Positions 1 to 8,283 of a stretch of DNA of 64,000 nt are shown one piece after another. The notes under the pieces were generated by a model. The model made no database searches, was not told where the DNA came from, and was given only the letters and a program-made list of their open reading frames with translations. Each line of letters begins with the position of its first letter. The first letter of the stretch is position 1. This DNA is from Pollutimonas sp036675275. Its GTDB lineage: Bacteria > Pseudomonadota > Gammaproteobacteria > Burkholderiales > Burkholderiaceae_B. Made by a program: the position numbers and the translations under genes. Location of the stretch: positions 1 to 64,000 of the forward strand of contig JAKFFG010000007.1 in the NCBI GenBank assembly GCA_036675275.1, read 5' to 3'.

Positions 1-343
1 GGGGCATTGGGCCGTCAGCGGCCGACACCACCAGGATTGCGCCGTCCATCTGCGCCGCACCGGTGATCATGTTCTTGATGTAGTCGGCGTGGCCCGGGCA
101 GTCGACGTGCGCGTAGTGACGCGATTGCGTTTCGTACTCGACATGCGACGTGTTGATGGTGATGCCGCGTGCTTTTTCTTCAGGAGCCGCGTCAATTTGC
201 GCGTAGCCCTTGGCTTCGCCGCCGAAGGCCGTTGCCAGCACGGTGGTGATTGCCGCCGTAAGCGTCGTCTTGCCGTGATCAACGTGACCGATCGTGCCGA
301 CGTTTACGTGTGGTTTGGTACGTTCGAACTTACCTTTTGCCAT
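1..343 (-). CDS. tuf: Elongation factor Tu, 5' part (runs off the window)
   Basis: This is the N-terminal ~114 residues of EF-Tu, the GTPase that delivers aminoacyl-tRNA to the ribosome in the cytoplasm. The start MAKGKFERTKPHVNVGTIG is diagnostic. The G1 loop GHVDHGKT lies at residues 19-26, the switch I segment EEKARGITI near 55-63, and the G3 motif DCPGH near 81-85. The C-terminal two thirds lie outside the window. The gene follows tRNA-Tyr, tRNA-Gly and tRNA-Thr on the same strand, the classic tRNA-tufB arrangement, so it is probably co-transcribed with them. An ATG with an upstream GGAG ribosome site fixes the start. Confidence 0.97.
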   Translation of the reverse strand, partial: MAKGKFERTKPHVNVGTIGHVDHGKTTLTAAITTVLATAFGGEAKGYAQIDAAPEEKARGITINTSHVEYETQSRHYAHVDCPGHADYIKNMITGAAQMDGAILVVSAADGPMP

Positions 344-390
344 GGCGGACTCCTGACTATGGAATAAAGCTACAAATAGATTAAATTTTT

Positions 391-465
<75 letters not shown>

Positions 466-513
466 AACTACTTCATTGCAATCTGCCCTTTCGGGCAGAA
501 ATCAAAAAACTGC

Positions 514-587
514 TGGAGCGGGTGAAGGGAATCGAACCCTCGTCATAAGCTTGGAAGGCTTCTGCTCTACCATTGAGCTACACCCGC
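514..587 (-). tRNA. tRNA-Gly (TCC anticodon)
   Basis: The minus strand reads GCGGGTG at the 5' end, pairing with CACCCGC before discriminator T and an encoded CCA. The anticodon loop is CTTCCAA with anticodon TCC, and the T-arm has GTTCGATTC. A small hairpin (483-498) lies in the spacer to tRNA-Thr and may be a processing signal. Confidence 0.96.
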
Positions 588-661
588 GAGGGGATTCATC
601 CACCTGATCGTTCTGCAAACGCTGCCAAATTGGCGAGCGGCTACAGGTAAAAAAGGGCTTT

Positions 662-748
662 TGGTGGTGGGAGTTGGATTCGAACCAACGTAGACGCAAG
701 GTCAACAGATTTACAGTCTGCCCCCTTTAACCACTCGGGCATCCCACC
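662..748 (-). tRNA. tRNA-Tyr (GTA anticodon)
   Basis: This is an 87-nt tRNA with a long variable arm, as expected for bacterial tRNA-Tyr. The acceptor stem is GGTGGGA/TCCCACC with an encoded ACCA end. The anticodon loop CTGTAAA gives GTA. It is first in the Tyr-Gly-Thr-tuf series. Confidence 0.96.
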
Positions 749-865
749 AAAAGCGAACTGCGAATTATGAAGGCTTTTTAAAGCCGTGTCAAATACGAAG
801 AACGATAAATAGCAATAAACGCGTATCGCTGTGTCAAAAGATACAAATCCGCCGGCCGGCGCGTC

Positions 866-1789
866 TCAGGTCTCGATCACGCTGGACAGCCCCTGTCGCT
901 CGAGCAGGGAGTTCAAGTGCTCCCATCCGTGGAAATCGATCATCAGTTGGCCACGGCTCTTGGCGCCTATTTTCAGCGTGACGCGCGTGCCCAGATGGTC
1001 GGACAGTGCTTCTTCCATGCGCTTTACGTCGCCGGAATGCGCGACGGATTTCCGGGCCGCCTTCGCGCCCTGCTCTTCGGCCTCACGCATGCTGCGGCCC
1101 ACCAGCTTTTCGGTTTCGCGAACGGATAGACCCTTGGCGATGACTTCATTGGCCAGAAGGATCTGGGTTGCCGCGTCGGTGGCCAGCAAGGCGCGGGCAT
1201 GGCCCATATCGATATCGCCTGCCAGCAGCATGGTCTGTACCGGCCCGGTCAGGTTCAAGAGGCGCATCAGATTGCTGGTGGCCGAGCGCGAGCGCCCTAT
1301 TGCTTGCGCGGCTTGTTCGTGGGTCAGGCCGAACTCGTCCAGCAAGCGGCGCACGCCTTGCGCTTCTTCCAGGGGGTTGAGGTCTTCGCGCTGAATGTTC
1401 TCGATCAGGGCCATGACGGCGGCGCTTTCGTCGGGCACTTCACGCACCAGGACGGGAACCTCTGCGAGGCCGGCCAGCTGAGCCGCACGGAAGCGACGCT
1501 CGCCGGCGATAATTTCGTATTTTCCGGCGTCTTTGCCGGTAAGAGGACGCACCAGTATGGGCTGCATGATGCCCTGACTGCGTATCGATTCGGCGAGTTC
1601 GTTCAGCGCGCCTTCATCCATGCGCGTACGCGGCTGGTACTTACCGGCACGCAAGACCTTCACCTTGAGCACAGACGGAAGCCGGTCTTCCTGGGGTTCA
1701 GCCTTGCCGAAGCTTTCCATGACGGGTGCATCTTCGCCCAGCAAGGCCTCCAGACCGCGGCCCAATCCTTTGGGTTTCCTAGTTGCCAT
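866..1789 (-). CDS. parB: Chromosome partitioning protein ParB
   Basis: ParB is the CTP-dependent DNA clamp that loads at parS sites and spreads to organise the origin region for segregation. The 307-residue protein has the N-terminal ParB/Spo0J domain with the CTP-binding motif GERRFRA at residues 96-102 and the second conserved box ENIQRE at about 130-135. A helix-turn-helix region (about 160-182) for parS recognition follows, then a C-terminal dimerisation region. It is the last gene of mnmG-rsmG-parA-parB, 24 bp after parA. Its likely binding sites are the four parS-like palindromes at 5278-6096, upstream of mnmG. Confidence 0.96.
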   Translation of the reverse strand: MATRKPKGLGRGLEALLGEDAPVMESFGKAEPQEDRLPSVLKVKVLRAGKYQPRTRMDEGALNELAESIRSQGIMQPILVRPLTGKDAGKYEIIAGERRFRAAQLAGLAEVPVLVREVPDESAAVMALIENIQREDLNPLEEAQGVRRLLDEFGLTHEQAAQAIGRSRSATSNLMRLLNLTGPVQTMLLAGDIDMGHARALLATDAATQILLANEVIAKGLSVRETEKLVGRSMREAEEQGAKAARKSVAHSGDVKRMEEALSDHLGTRVTLKIGAKSRGQLMIDFHGWEHLNSLLERQGLSSVIET

Positions 1790-1813
1790 TGTGTATTCCT
1801 TTTTCAGATTCGG

Positions 1814-2638
1814 TTAGCTGCGCGGACGTGCTTGCTGGCGCAAGGCTTCTTTCTTCATGCGCTTGATGAGTTCATTGCCGAACTCTATGTAGGCTTTGGC
1901 CCCGCGCGAGTTCTTGTCGTACACAACGCCAGGCAAGCCATGGCTGGGTGCTTCGGCAAGGCGTACATTGCGGGGCACCACGGCCTTGAACACCTTGTCG
2001 CCGAAATGCGTTTCGATCTGCGCCGACACTTGCTGCTGCAAGGTTACCCGTGTATCGAACATCACACGCAACAAACCCACCAACTGCAGTTGCGGGTTGA
2101 TGTTGCGGTGGACGCGCTTGATGGTGTTTACCAAATCGGACAGGCCCTCGAGCGCGAAGTACTCGCACTGCATGGGAATGATCACCCCATTGGCGGAGGC
2201 CAGGCCGTTCAAGGTAAGCAGGGACAGGGTCGGCGGGCAATCGATGAGTATGAAGTCGTAGTCGTCCAGTACGTGCTCGATAGCCTGCTTAAGCTGTTGC
2301 TCGCGCTGGTCCATCTGGATCAGATCAATTTCGGCGCCGGAGAGCTCTCTATTGGCCGGGAGGACATCATAGCCGCCTGCCTCGGACTTGACCCGTGCCT
2401 GGGCAATCGTCGAGTCTCCTATCAATACCTGGTAAAGATTATGCTCAACCTTGTTTTTATCGATCCCGCTGCCCATGGTGGCGTTGCCCTGGGGATCCAG
2501 ATCGATTAACAGGACGCGCTTGCGCAGGATGGCCAGTGCAGCGGCAAGATTGATTGCCGTGGTGGTTTTCCCCACCCCTCCCTTCTGATTCGCAATACAA
2601 AATACGTTCGCGACAGCTGTGGAGATGTTGTTATTCAT
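1814..2638 (-). CDS. parA: Chromosome partitioning ATPase ParA (Soj-like)
   Basis: ParA is a cytoplasmic Walker-type ATPase that binds DNA non-specifically and moves ParB-parS complexes. The deviant Walker A motif KGGVGKTT lies at residues 19-26, the Walker A' segment DLDPQGNATMG near residues 46-56, and Walker B around DCPPTLSLLT near residue 125. Length (274 aa) is normal for chromosomal ParA. Its ATG overlaps the rsmG stop as ATGA, so the two are translationally coupled. Confidence 0.96.
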   Translation of the reverse strand: MNNNISTAVANVFCIANQKGGVGKTTTAINLAAALAILRKRVLLIDLDPQGNATMGSGIDKNKVEHNLYQVLIGDSTIAQARVKSEAGGYDVLPANRELSGAEIDLIQMDQREQQLKQAIEHVLDDYDFILIDCPPTLSLLTLNGLASANGVIIPMQCEYFALEGLSDLVNTIKRVHRNINPQLQLVGLLRVMFDTRVTLQQQVSAQIETHFGDKVFKAVVPRNVRLAEAPSHGLPGVVYDKNSRGAKAYIEFGNELIKRMKKEALRQQARPRS

Positions 2639-3306
2639 GGAGTTCCTTGGCGACTCAACCAGACCAGGCAGCGCTGGGCATTCAATTCAGGGACATGCAG
2701 CGCCTGGATATGGCTGGAACGCCAATCCGTGCTCTGCTCTAGTGTAGCGATCTCATCCAACGGTTCGCGACCCTTCATGGCGGCCAATTGTCCACCTTCA
2801 GAGACGTGCGGCCCTGCCAGCGTGGCAAAATCCAGCAGTGACGCAAATGCGCGCGAAACGACGATATCAGCCTGGAATGGCGGCAATGTTTCGACGCGCG
2901 CATGGACCGCGTGCAAGTTGGGAAGCTTCAGTACGCCAGCCATCTGCCGTACGAATGCCATTTTCTTTTCTACGGCGTCGACACAATGGATGTTCCATTG
3001 GGGACGCAGGATTGCCAGAACCACTCCTGGCAATCCTGCACCCGAGCCCACGTCCACGATGCTGGGCTTTGATACTGTTTTTTTATACAGTATTTGATCT
3101 AAGGGCTCGACGATAGCCAGGCTGTCGAAGAGGTGCTGAACCAACATTTGCTCGGGCTCGCGCAGGGCTGTAAGGTTGTAGGTGCGATTCCAGCGCTGCA
3201 GTTGCGCAATATATTCCAGCAAGGTTGACGACTGGTCGTGTTGAAGATCGATTCCCAGCACTTTAGCGGCAGCATCAAGGCGCTGCATGTAGATGTTATC
3301 CGCCAT
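2635..3306 (-). CDS. rsmG: 16S rRNA (guanine527-N7)-methyltransferase RsmG
   Basis: RsmG (GidB) methylates G527 of 16S rRNA using S-adenosylmethionine. The 223-residue protein shows the family segment around YNLTALREPEQMLVQHLFDSL and the SAM-binding motif VDVGSGAGLPGVVLA. The ATG shares one base with the mnmG stop (TAATG) and the stop overlaps the parA start, so mnmG, rsmG and parA are tightly coupled. Loss of this gene gives low-level streptomycin resistance in other bacteria; here it looks intact. Confidence 0.95.
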   Translation of the reverse strand: MADNIYMQRLDAAAKVLGIDLQHDQSSTLLEYIAQLQRWNRTYNLTALREPEQMLVQHLFDSLAIVEPLDQILYKKTVSKPSIVDVGSGAGLPGVVLAILRPQWNIHCVDAVEKKMAFVRQMAGVLKLPNLHAVHARVETLPPFQADIVVSRAFASLLDFATLAGPHVSEGGQLAAMKGREPLDEIATLEQSTDWRSSHIQALHVPELNAQRCLVWLSRQGTP

Positions 3307-5222
3307 TACGCTGCTTTCTTCCGGTGTTGCAATCGTTTCAGGTGGATCAAAAGCAGAGATACCGCAGCAGGCGTGACACCGGACACCCTTCCAGCCTGAC
3401 CCACCGTTTCTGGCCGACTGGCTTTGAGCCGATGCCGCACTTCGATGGATAGGCTGCTGATCGCGTCGTAATCGATATCGGCCGGAATGGTCGTGGATTC
3501 CTGAGAGGCCTGTTTTTCTACCTCTTCCTGCTGCTTTGCGACATAGCCTGAATACTTGACCTGGATCTCCACCTGTTCGGCGGCCGCCTTATCCGTCAGT
3601 CCCGGTCCTGCCAACGAAGTGCCGTCTTGCTTTTTCAGATCCATGAGAGCTTGGTAAGACACTTGGGGCCGCTTCAGCAGGTCGTACAGGGAATACTCCC
3701 TTTCGACTTGTTTTCCCAACAAGTCCTCGGCCGTATGCAAGGCAAGCGTCTTGGGATTGACCCAATTGCCCCTCAGTCTTTCTATTTCCGCGTTCACAGA
3801 GTCACGCTTCCGGCAGAACGCATCCCATCGCAAGTCATCGACCAGACCCAACTTTCGTCCTTGCTCGGTGAGCCGCAAGTCCGCATTATCTTCACGCAGA
3901 CTTAAACGATACTCCGCCCGCGATGTAAACATCCGGTACGGTTCCGTGACCCCACTGGTAATCAGATCATCCACTAGGACGCCCAGGTAAGCTTCGCTAC
4001 GTTTAGGCCACCATCCCTCTTTGCCTTGTGCCTGCAGCGCTGCATTCACCCCTGCCAGGAGGCCTTGTGCAGCAGCCTCCTCGTAGCCCGTGGTCCCGTT
4101 GATCTGGCCGGCGAAAAAGAGTCCACTGATAGCACGGGTCTCCAATGTGGCTTTGAGTTCACGTGGATCAAAGTAGTCGTATTCAATCGCATAACCGGGC
4201 CGCATAATGAGCGCGTTTTCCAGACCCGGCAAGGAGCGAACCAGTGCCAGCTGTATATCGAAAGGCAAGCTGGTAGAAACGCCGTTCGGATAAATCTCCC
4301 GCGTGGTCAGCCCTTCCGGTTCCAGGAAAATCTGATGGCTCGCCTTGTCGGCAAATCGATGTATTTTGTCTTCGATGGAAGGACAATAGCGAGGTCCTAT
4401 ACCCTCGATCGTGGCATTCTCGCTATACATGGGCGATCGACTCAACCCCGAGCGAACTATATCGTGGGTGCGTTCATTGGTATGAGTGATCCAGCAAGGC
4501 AACTGCCGCGGGTGCATGTCGGCGGTACCCATATAGGAAAACACCGGCACCGGATCGCTGTCTCCAGCCTGGACTTCCATTTTCGAGAAATCGATACTAC
4601 GTGCATCGATGCGCGGTGGTGTTCCAGTTTTCAGGCGTCCTTGCGGAAGCTTCATTTCCTTAAGCCGTTGACCCAGGGAAATGGACGGGGGGTCACCGGC
4701 TCTTCCGGCGGAGTAATGATCCAGCCCCACGTGAATCAATCCATTCAAGAAGGTGCCGGCGGTCAATACCACAGTCCGTGCCCGGAACTTCAATCCGATT
4801 TGAGTCACCGCACCAACGACCCTATCACCCTCAAGCATCAGATCATCGACGGCCTGCTGAAAGATCATCAAGTTCGGCTGATCTTGCAAAGTCGTACGTA
4901 TAGCGCGACGATACAAGGAACGGTCCGCTTGCGCACGGGTCGCCCTGACCGCCGGCCCTTTCGATTGATTCAGTATTCGAAACTGGATACCCGCCAGGTC
5001 AGTGGCGTAGGCCATGATTCCGCCAAAAGCGTCGATCTCTTTGACCAAGTGGCCTTTTCCAATCCCACCTATAGAGGGATTGCAAGACATTTGGCCCAAG
5101 GTTTCCATATTATGGGTCAACAAAAGCGTAGAGGCGCCCGCGCGCGCTGCCGCCAACGCGGCTTCGGTACCGGCATGCCCGCCACCAACCACGATCACAT
5201 CGAATTCGTCTGGATAAATCAT
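3306..5222 (-). CDS. mnmG: tRNA uridine-5-carboxymethylaminomethyl modification enzyme MnmG
   Basis: MnmG (GidA) is an FAD enzyme that works with MnmE to install the cmnm5 group on wobble U34 of certain tRNAs. The dinucleotide-binding motif VGGGHAGTE lies at residues 12-20. The family segments SCNPSIGGIGKGHLVKEID and GQINGTTGYEEAAAQGL are present, and the length of 638 aa is typical. It heads the mnmG-rsmG-parA-parB operon. Upstream lie about 1 kb of gene-free DNA with parS-like sites and, further on, origin-like elements; mnmG is a frequent neighbour of oriC in proteobacteria. Confidence 0.97.
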   Translation of the reverse strand: MIYPDEFDVIVVGGGHAGTEAALAAARAGASTLLLTHNMETLGQMSCNPSIGGIGKGHLVKEIDAFGGIMAYATDLAGIQFRILNQSKGPAVRATRAQADRSLYRRAIRTTLQDQPNLMIFQQAVDDLMLEGDRVVGAVTQIGLKFRARTVVLTAGTFLNGLIHVGLDHYSAGRAGDPPSISLGQRLKEMKLPQGRLKTGTPPRIDARSIDFSKMEVQAGDSDPVPVFSYMGTADMHPRQLPCWITHTNERTHDIVRSGLSRSPMYSENATIEGIGPRYCPSIEDKIHRFADKASHQIFLEPEGLTTREIYPNGVSTSLPFDIQLALVRSLPGLENALIMRPGYAIEYDYFDPRELKATLETRAISGLFFAGQINGTTGYEEAAAQGLLAGVNAALQAQGKEGWWPKRSEAYLGVLVDDLITSGVTEPYRMFTSRAEYRLSLREDNADLRLTEQGRKLGLVDDLRWDAFCRKRDSVNAEIERLRGNWVNPKTLALHTAEDLLGKQVEREYSLYDLLKRPQVSYQALMDLKKQDGTSLAGPGLTDKAAAEQVEIQVKYSGYVAKQQEEVEKQASQESTTIPADIDYDAISSLSIEVRHRLKASRPETVGQAGRVSGVTPAAVSLLLIHLKRLQHRKKAA

Positions 5223-5277
5223 TTTTCACTCAAGCGAGGAAATACGCTAACTGATTATTATAACTCTGCGAACCCCG

Positions 5278-5293
5278 CGTTTCACGTGAAACA
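5278..5293. promoter_or_regulatory. parS site 1
   Basis: The 16-mer CGTTTCACGTGAAACA contains the perfect palindromic core GTTTCACGTGAAAC, identical to the near-universal bacterial parS core recognised by ParB. It lies 55 bp upstream of mnmG. Confidence 0.93.
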
Positions 5294-5491
5294 ATAAATT
5301 TAACAATTACTAGCCGAGATAGTCCGACAACAAGACCACAATACTGTTTATAGATCCGATAGATTGACGCATGCCATAGAGCAATTCTGCCGCACACATC
5401 AAGAAACGGCGATTATATATAGCGGGGCTTTTCGGCGATTCGCGTCATTTTCAATAATTGTCTTGAACCAAACCGAGCAATACTCAGCTCA

Positions 5492-5507
5492 TGTTCCACG
5501 TGAAACA
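5492..5507. promoter_or_regulatory. parS site 2
   Basis: TGTTCCACGTGAAACA matches the 16-bp parS consensus with one substitution (T to C in the left arm). It is 214 bp from site 1. Confidence 0.9.
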
Positions 5508-5838
5508 TCGCATGATTTCTATGGGTAAAGCGCAGCATAGCGAAGTTTGGCGGCTTATCCCTATGGTACGGGCGAAAACCATGTTTCGTGGGGGTGCCGA
5601 GTATACCGTGCGCAAAATATCCTAACGCCGGGCCGCTCGGGTCCGACTTTCGCACGTCAGGAATTAGTAAAGGCGCGCGAGGAAATATGCAAAACCGAAC
5701 TTTTGGTGCTCTTGAAACCGTAGAGATCTCTAGAACACTAATCACTCAAGACCTGACGGTCAGAAATTGATTTTCGCTACCGCAACACAGCGGGTAGCCG
5801 TCCACGTCGATATCTAAATGCCTAAGCTTATCCACGCC

Positions 5839-5854
5839 TGTTTCACGTGGAACA
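5839..5854. promoter_or_regulatory. parS site 3
   Basis: TGTTTCACGTGGAACA matches the parS consensus with one substitution (A to G in the right arm). A near-consensus DnaA box (TTATCCACG, 5828-5836) ends 2 bp upstream. Confidence 0.9.
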
Positions 5855-6080
5855 TCGCGATATGACTTTTAAGTCGACCATCCCTTGGATACTTCATATC
5901 GATCCGCAATATGCTGTACGGAAGAGCGAGACAATATCGGCGTTGAACATCACACTATAGTCGCCGCCGATGTAGAAGGAACTAGGTAGAGCGCACCTTC
6001 CAAAACATATTAGTCAGCGCGGCTCATATTTATGAGCCAAATAGCAAATCACGTCAGTTCTAACTGTGCCAAATGAAGTT

Positions 6081-6096
6081 GGTTTCACGTGAAACA
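6081..6096. promoter_or_regulatory. parS site 4
   Basis: GGTTTCACGTGAAACA carries the perfect 14-bp palindromic core. It lies farthest from mnmG, close to a consensus-type DnaA box at 6123-6131. Confidence 0.93.
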
Positions 6097-6194
6097 GGGT
6101 GACGCAGTATTGGGGATAAGCCTGTGCATAACTGGAAGGACAATATGTTGATAACCAGTCCATCTAACACCAACACGACTCGGTTTCCCCTACA

Positions 6195-6230
6195 ATATCC
6201 AACGCCCACCTTACGGTGGGCGTTGGATAT
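6195..6230. terminator. Perfect 16-bp inverted repeat downstream of the cold-shock gene
   Basis: Left arm 6195-6210 and right arm 6215-6230 pair perfectly over 16 bp around a 4-nt loop (TTAC). It lies 40 bp past the stop of the minus-strand cold-shock gene. No clear T-run follows on either strand, so its terminator function is inferred from stability and position. Confidence 0.55.
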
Positions 6231-6269
6231 ATGTAAAGCGTGGATTAAAGGATTAAAGCAGTTGTGTGT

Positions 6270-6476
6270 CTATAGAGGTCGAATTGCTGTCGCTTGGGGG
6301 CCTTTTGGACCATCCTGGATATCAAATTCTACGTCTTGCCCTTCGTTGAGGCTGCGGTACCCACGACCTTCGATCGCTGAAAAATGCGCGAAGATGTCGG
6401 CGCCTCCAATGTCCGGTGTAATGAAGCCAAAGCCCTTATCGGCATTGAACCACTTAACTTTTCCCTTTTGAACCAT
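6270..6476 (-). CDS. Cold-shock domain protein (CspA family)
   Basis: This 68-residue single-domain protein is a CspA-type nucleic-acid chaperone. The RNP1 motif KGFGFI is at residues 14-19 and the RNP2-like segment DIFAHF at about 27-32. The opening KGKVKWFNADKGFGFITPD is characteristic of the family. Such proteins bind single-stranded RNA and DNA and melt secondary structure, often during cold or growth transitions. The gene stands alone on the minus strand, with a strong inverted repeat behind it. Which Csp paralogue it is cannot be decided from one copy. Confidence 0.95.
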   Translation of the reverse strand: MVQKGKVKWFNADKGFGFITPDIGGADIFAHFSAIEGRGYRSLNEGQDVEFDIQDGPKGPQATAIRPL

Positions 6477-6651
6477 AATGCGTAGAGTCCTGAAAATAAA
6501 GAATAAAACAACGTATCAAGGGCACTGGAGCGCCGCCAGAATACATGGCTTTCAGAGCATACCCACGACATACAGCTTATTCAACTCCATGATTACCCCA
6601 GTGTGGTATTTTTCCCGCACAGCCATTCAACTTTAATAAAATCGTACACAC

Positions 6652-7821
6652 ATGAGATTTGAATCCAAGCTTCCCAGAGTAGGCACTACTATTTTCACCG
6701 TAATGAGCCAGCTCGCAACAGAGCATAAAGCTATCAATCTGGGCCAAGGGTTCCCGGATTTCAATCCGGCTGCAGAGTTGTTGGAGCAAGTGGCCAGGGC
6801 GATGGATGAGGGGCACAACCAATATCCGCCCATGGCCGGCATTCCGATTCTGCGCAATGAAATTTCGCTGAAGATGAAGGCGATGTATGGTCATTACTAT
6901 GACGCAGACACCGACATAACCGTTACCAGCGGTGCAAGCGAGGCCTTGATGGCCAGCATTCTGGCTTTCGTCAAATCCGGCGACGAAGTAGTGGTTATCG
7001 AACCTTTTTATGACTTGTACATCCCGGCCATAGAGTTGGCCGGCGGTCTACCCGTGATTGTGTCCATGCAAGCACCCACCCAGGATAGGCCCCAATATAA
7101 GGTGGATTGGCAAAAGGTCCGCGATGCTATTTCGCCACGCACGCGTATGCTTATTATAAATTTCCCCCACAACCCGACTGGGATAAACCTGCAGGAGTCC
7201 GATCTAGATGCTCTTGAATTTATCGTGAGCGAAACCGGCGTAATACTTTTGTCGGACGAGGTCTATGAACACATAGTATTCGACGGAAAACAGCATCAAA
7301 GCCTTGCGCGGCGTGAGACGCTGGCTGCCAATTCCATTGTTGTTTCTTCGTTTGGCAAAACTTACCATACCACCGGCTGGAAAGTGGGGTACTGCTGCGC
7401 GCCCAAAGAACTCTCGACAGAAATACGCAAGGTTCACCAATTCATGGTCTTTACGGTCAGTTCGCCTATGCAGGTAGCCCTGGCCCACTACATGAAGGAT
7501 CCGGCTCCCTATCTGGACCTGTCAAGCTTCTACGAGCAAAAACGCGACCGGTTAACACGTGGCCTTGCAAACACCCGGTTCAAACCCATGCCTAGCCAGG
7601 GAACATTCTTCCTGCTTGCCGACTATAGCGAAATATCGCAATTGCCCGAAGCCGAATTTGCACGGCAACTGACAGTACAGCATGGCGTGGGTGTTATCCC
7701 GGTTGCCGCGTTCTACCAAAGCCCTGATTCGAGCGAATCCAACCACAGACTGGTTCGTTTCTGCTTTGCGAAACAAGACCAGACCTTGGACGCGGCATTG
7801 CAAAAGCTCGCCCTGGTTTAG
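6652..7821 (+). CDS. PLP-dependent aminotransferase, methionine aminotransferase-like (YbdL type)
   Basis: This is a fold-type I aminotransferase of the class I/II family, 389 residues. The Schiff-base lysine lies in SFGKTYHTTGWKVGY at about residue 236. The substrate and PLP segments NLGQGFPDF, VTSGASEAL, NFPHNPTG and LLSDEVYEH are all present. The lysine-site sequence closely resembles E. coli YbdL, which prefers methionine, histidine and phenylalanine, so methionine aminotransferase is the best guess; a kynurenine aminotransferase-like activity is possible. It is transcribed away from the cold-shock gene and ends at a clear terminator. No pathway neighbours help with the substrate. Confidence 0.88.
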   Translation: MRFESKLPRVGTTIFTVMSQLATEHKAINLGQGFPDFNPAAELLEQVARAMDEGHNQYPPMAGIPILRNEISLKMKAMYGHYYDADTDITVTSGASEALMASILAFVKSGDEVVVIEPFYDLYIPAIELAGGLPVIVSMQAPTQDRPQYKVDWQKVRDAISPRTRMLIINFPHNPTGINLQESDLDALEFIVSETGVILLSDEVYEHIVFDGKQHQSLARRETLAANSIVVSSFGKTYHTTGWKVGYCCAPKELSTEIRKVHQFMVFTVSSPMQVALAHYMKDPAPYLDLSSFYEQKRDRLTRGLANTRFKPMPSQGTFFLLADYSEISQLPEAEFARQLTVQHGVGVIPVAAFYQSPDSSESNHRLVRFCFAKQDQTLDAALQKLALV

Positions 7822-7845
7822 CTGGCTGCGCAAGCTGTTTATACC

Positions 7846-7871
7846 AACTCCGCCGTGAGCGGAGTTCTTTT
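7846..7871 (+). terminator. Rho-independent terminator after the aminotransferase
   Basis: An 8-bp perfect stem AACTCCGC/GCGGAGTT with a 5-nt loop is followed by CTTTT. It begins 25 bp past the stop codon. Confidence 0.75.
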
Positions 7872-8283
7872 CCCCATTCATCGTCGCTAAGGCCCCGACT
7901 CCCTGACAACGTATGAGCTTTGATCAAGTGACCGAAGTATACCTGTCTATTCCGGAGATTTTGTAGGGGCTGCGGCTTGCGACTTGGAGCGAAGCTCCAT
8001 CTGTTGATTATCTTTGTTATTTATAAAGACTAATACTAATAGATGTCTGTGGATAAGTGGGACAAGGTCATTACCGGCCGAAATATCATCAACTTACGAT
8101 TAAATTCACCGGGGCATAAGGTCTGTTTTCTTGGTGGATGAAAAGCGGACAACTTTTGCATCGCTTGAATTCTGGCAGCTTATGCGCGCGCCATCCACAG
8201 GCTGTGCACAAGAGGCCGCTGTAGACGTTATCCACAGCGCAAACTGTTTTTTAATTGCCGGAATTATTAGTTACTAAATGTAA
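7872..8283. other. Gene-free region holding origin-like element A
   Basis: I see no coding sequence here. The right-hand part is the origin-like element described separately. The left part (7872-8000) shows nothing recognisable. The preceding aminotransferase terminates at 7871. Confidence 0.7.
8001..8260. other. Origin-like element A (putative oriC copy 1)
   Basis: An AT-rich stretch (8001-8040) ends in AGACTAATACTAAT. After a 7-bp gap comes a perfect DnaA box on the minus strand (8048-8056, TTATCCACA). Degenerate boxes follow at 8191-8199 and 8203-8211, and a second perfect box on the plus strand at 8228-8236. Read on the minus strand, the box is followed by ATTAGTATTAGTCT, which resembles the DnaA-trio element next to the unwinding region in known origins. 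The same arrangement with identical spacing recurs 2033 bp downstream. Origin function is inferred from motifs, the nearby mnmG and parS sites, and gene polarity. Confidence 0.72.

Larger units (their letters stand above)
5223..6194. other. Gene-free centromere region upstream of mnmG
   Basis: I see no credible coding sequence in this ~970-bp stretch. It holds four parS-like palindromes, a near-consensus DnaA box (5828-5836, one mismatch) and a consensus-type DnaA box on the minus strand (6123-6131). It is AT-rich compared with flanking genes. It presumably also carries the mnmG promoter, which I cannot place with confidence. I read it as the ParB-loading centromere next to the replication origin. 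Confidence 0.8.

Noticed and set aside
483..498. Hairpin CTGCCC/GGGCAG between tRNA-Gly and tRNA-Thr as a terminator
   Set aside because: It lies inside a tRNA-tuf transcript with no T-run in the transcript direction; a processing role is more likely.
1199..2509. Long open frame (436 codons) on the plus strand across parA and parB
   Set aside because: It is antisense to two clearly identified genes and encodes no recognisable family; it reflects the high GC content.
4026..5297. Long plus-strand open frame across mnmG
   Set aside because: It is the shadow of mnmG on the other strand, with no family motifs.
5413..5745. 110-codon minus-strand frame between parS sites
   Set aside because: It runs through a parS site, shows no family similarity, and its composition is unlike that of neighbouring genes.
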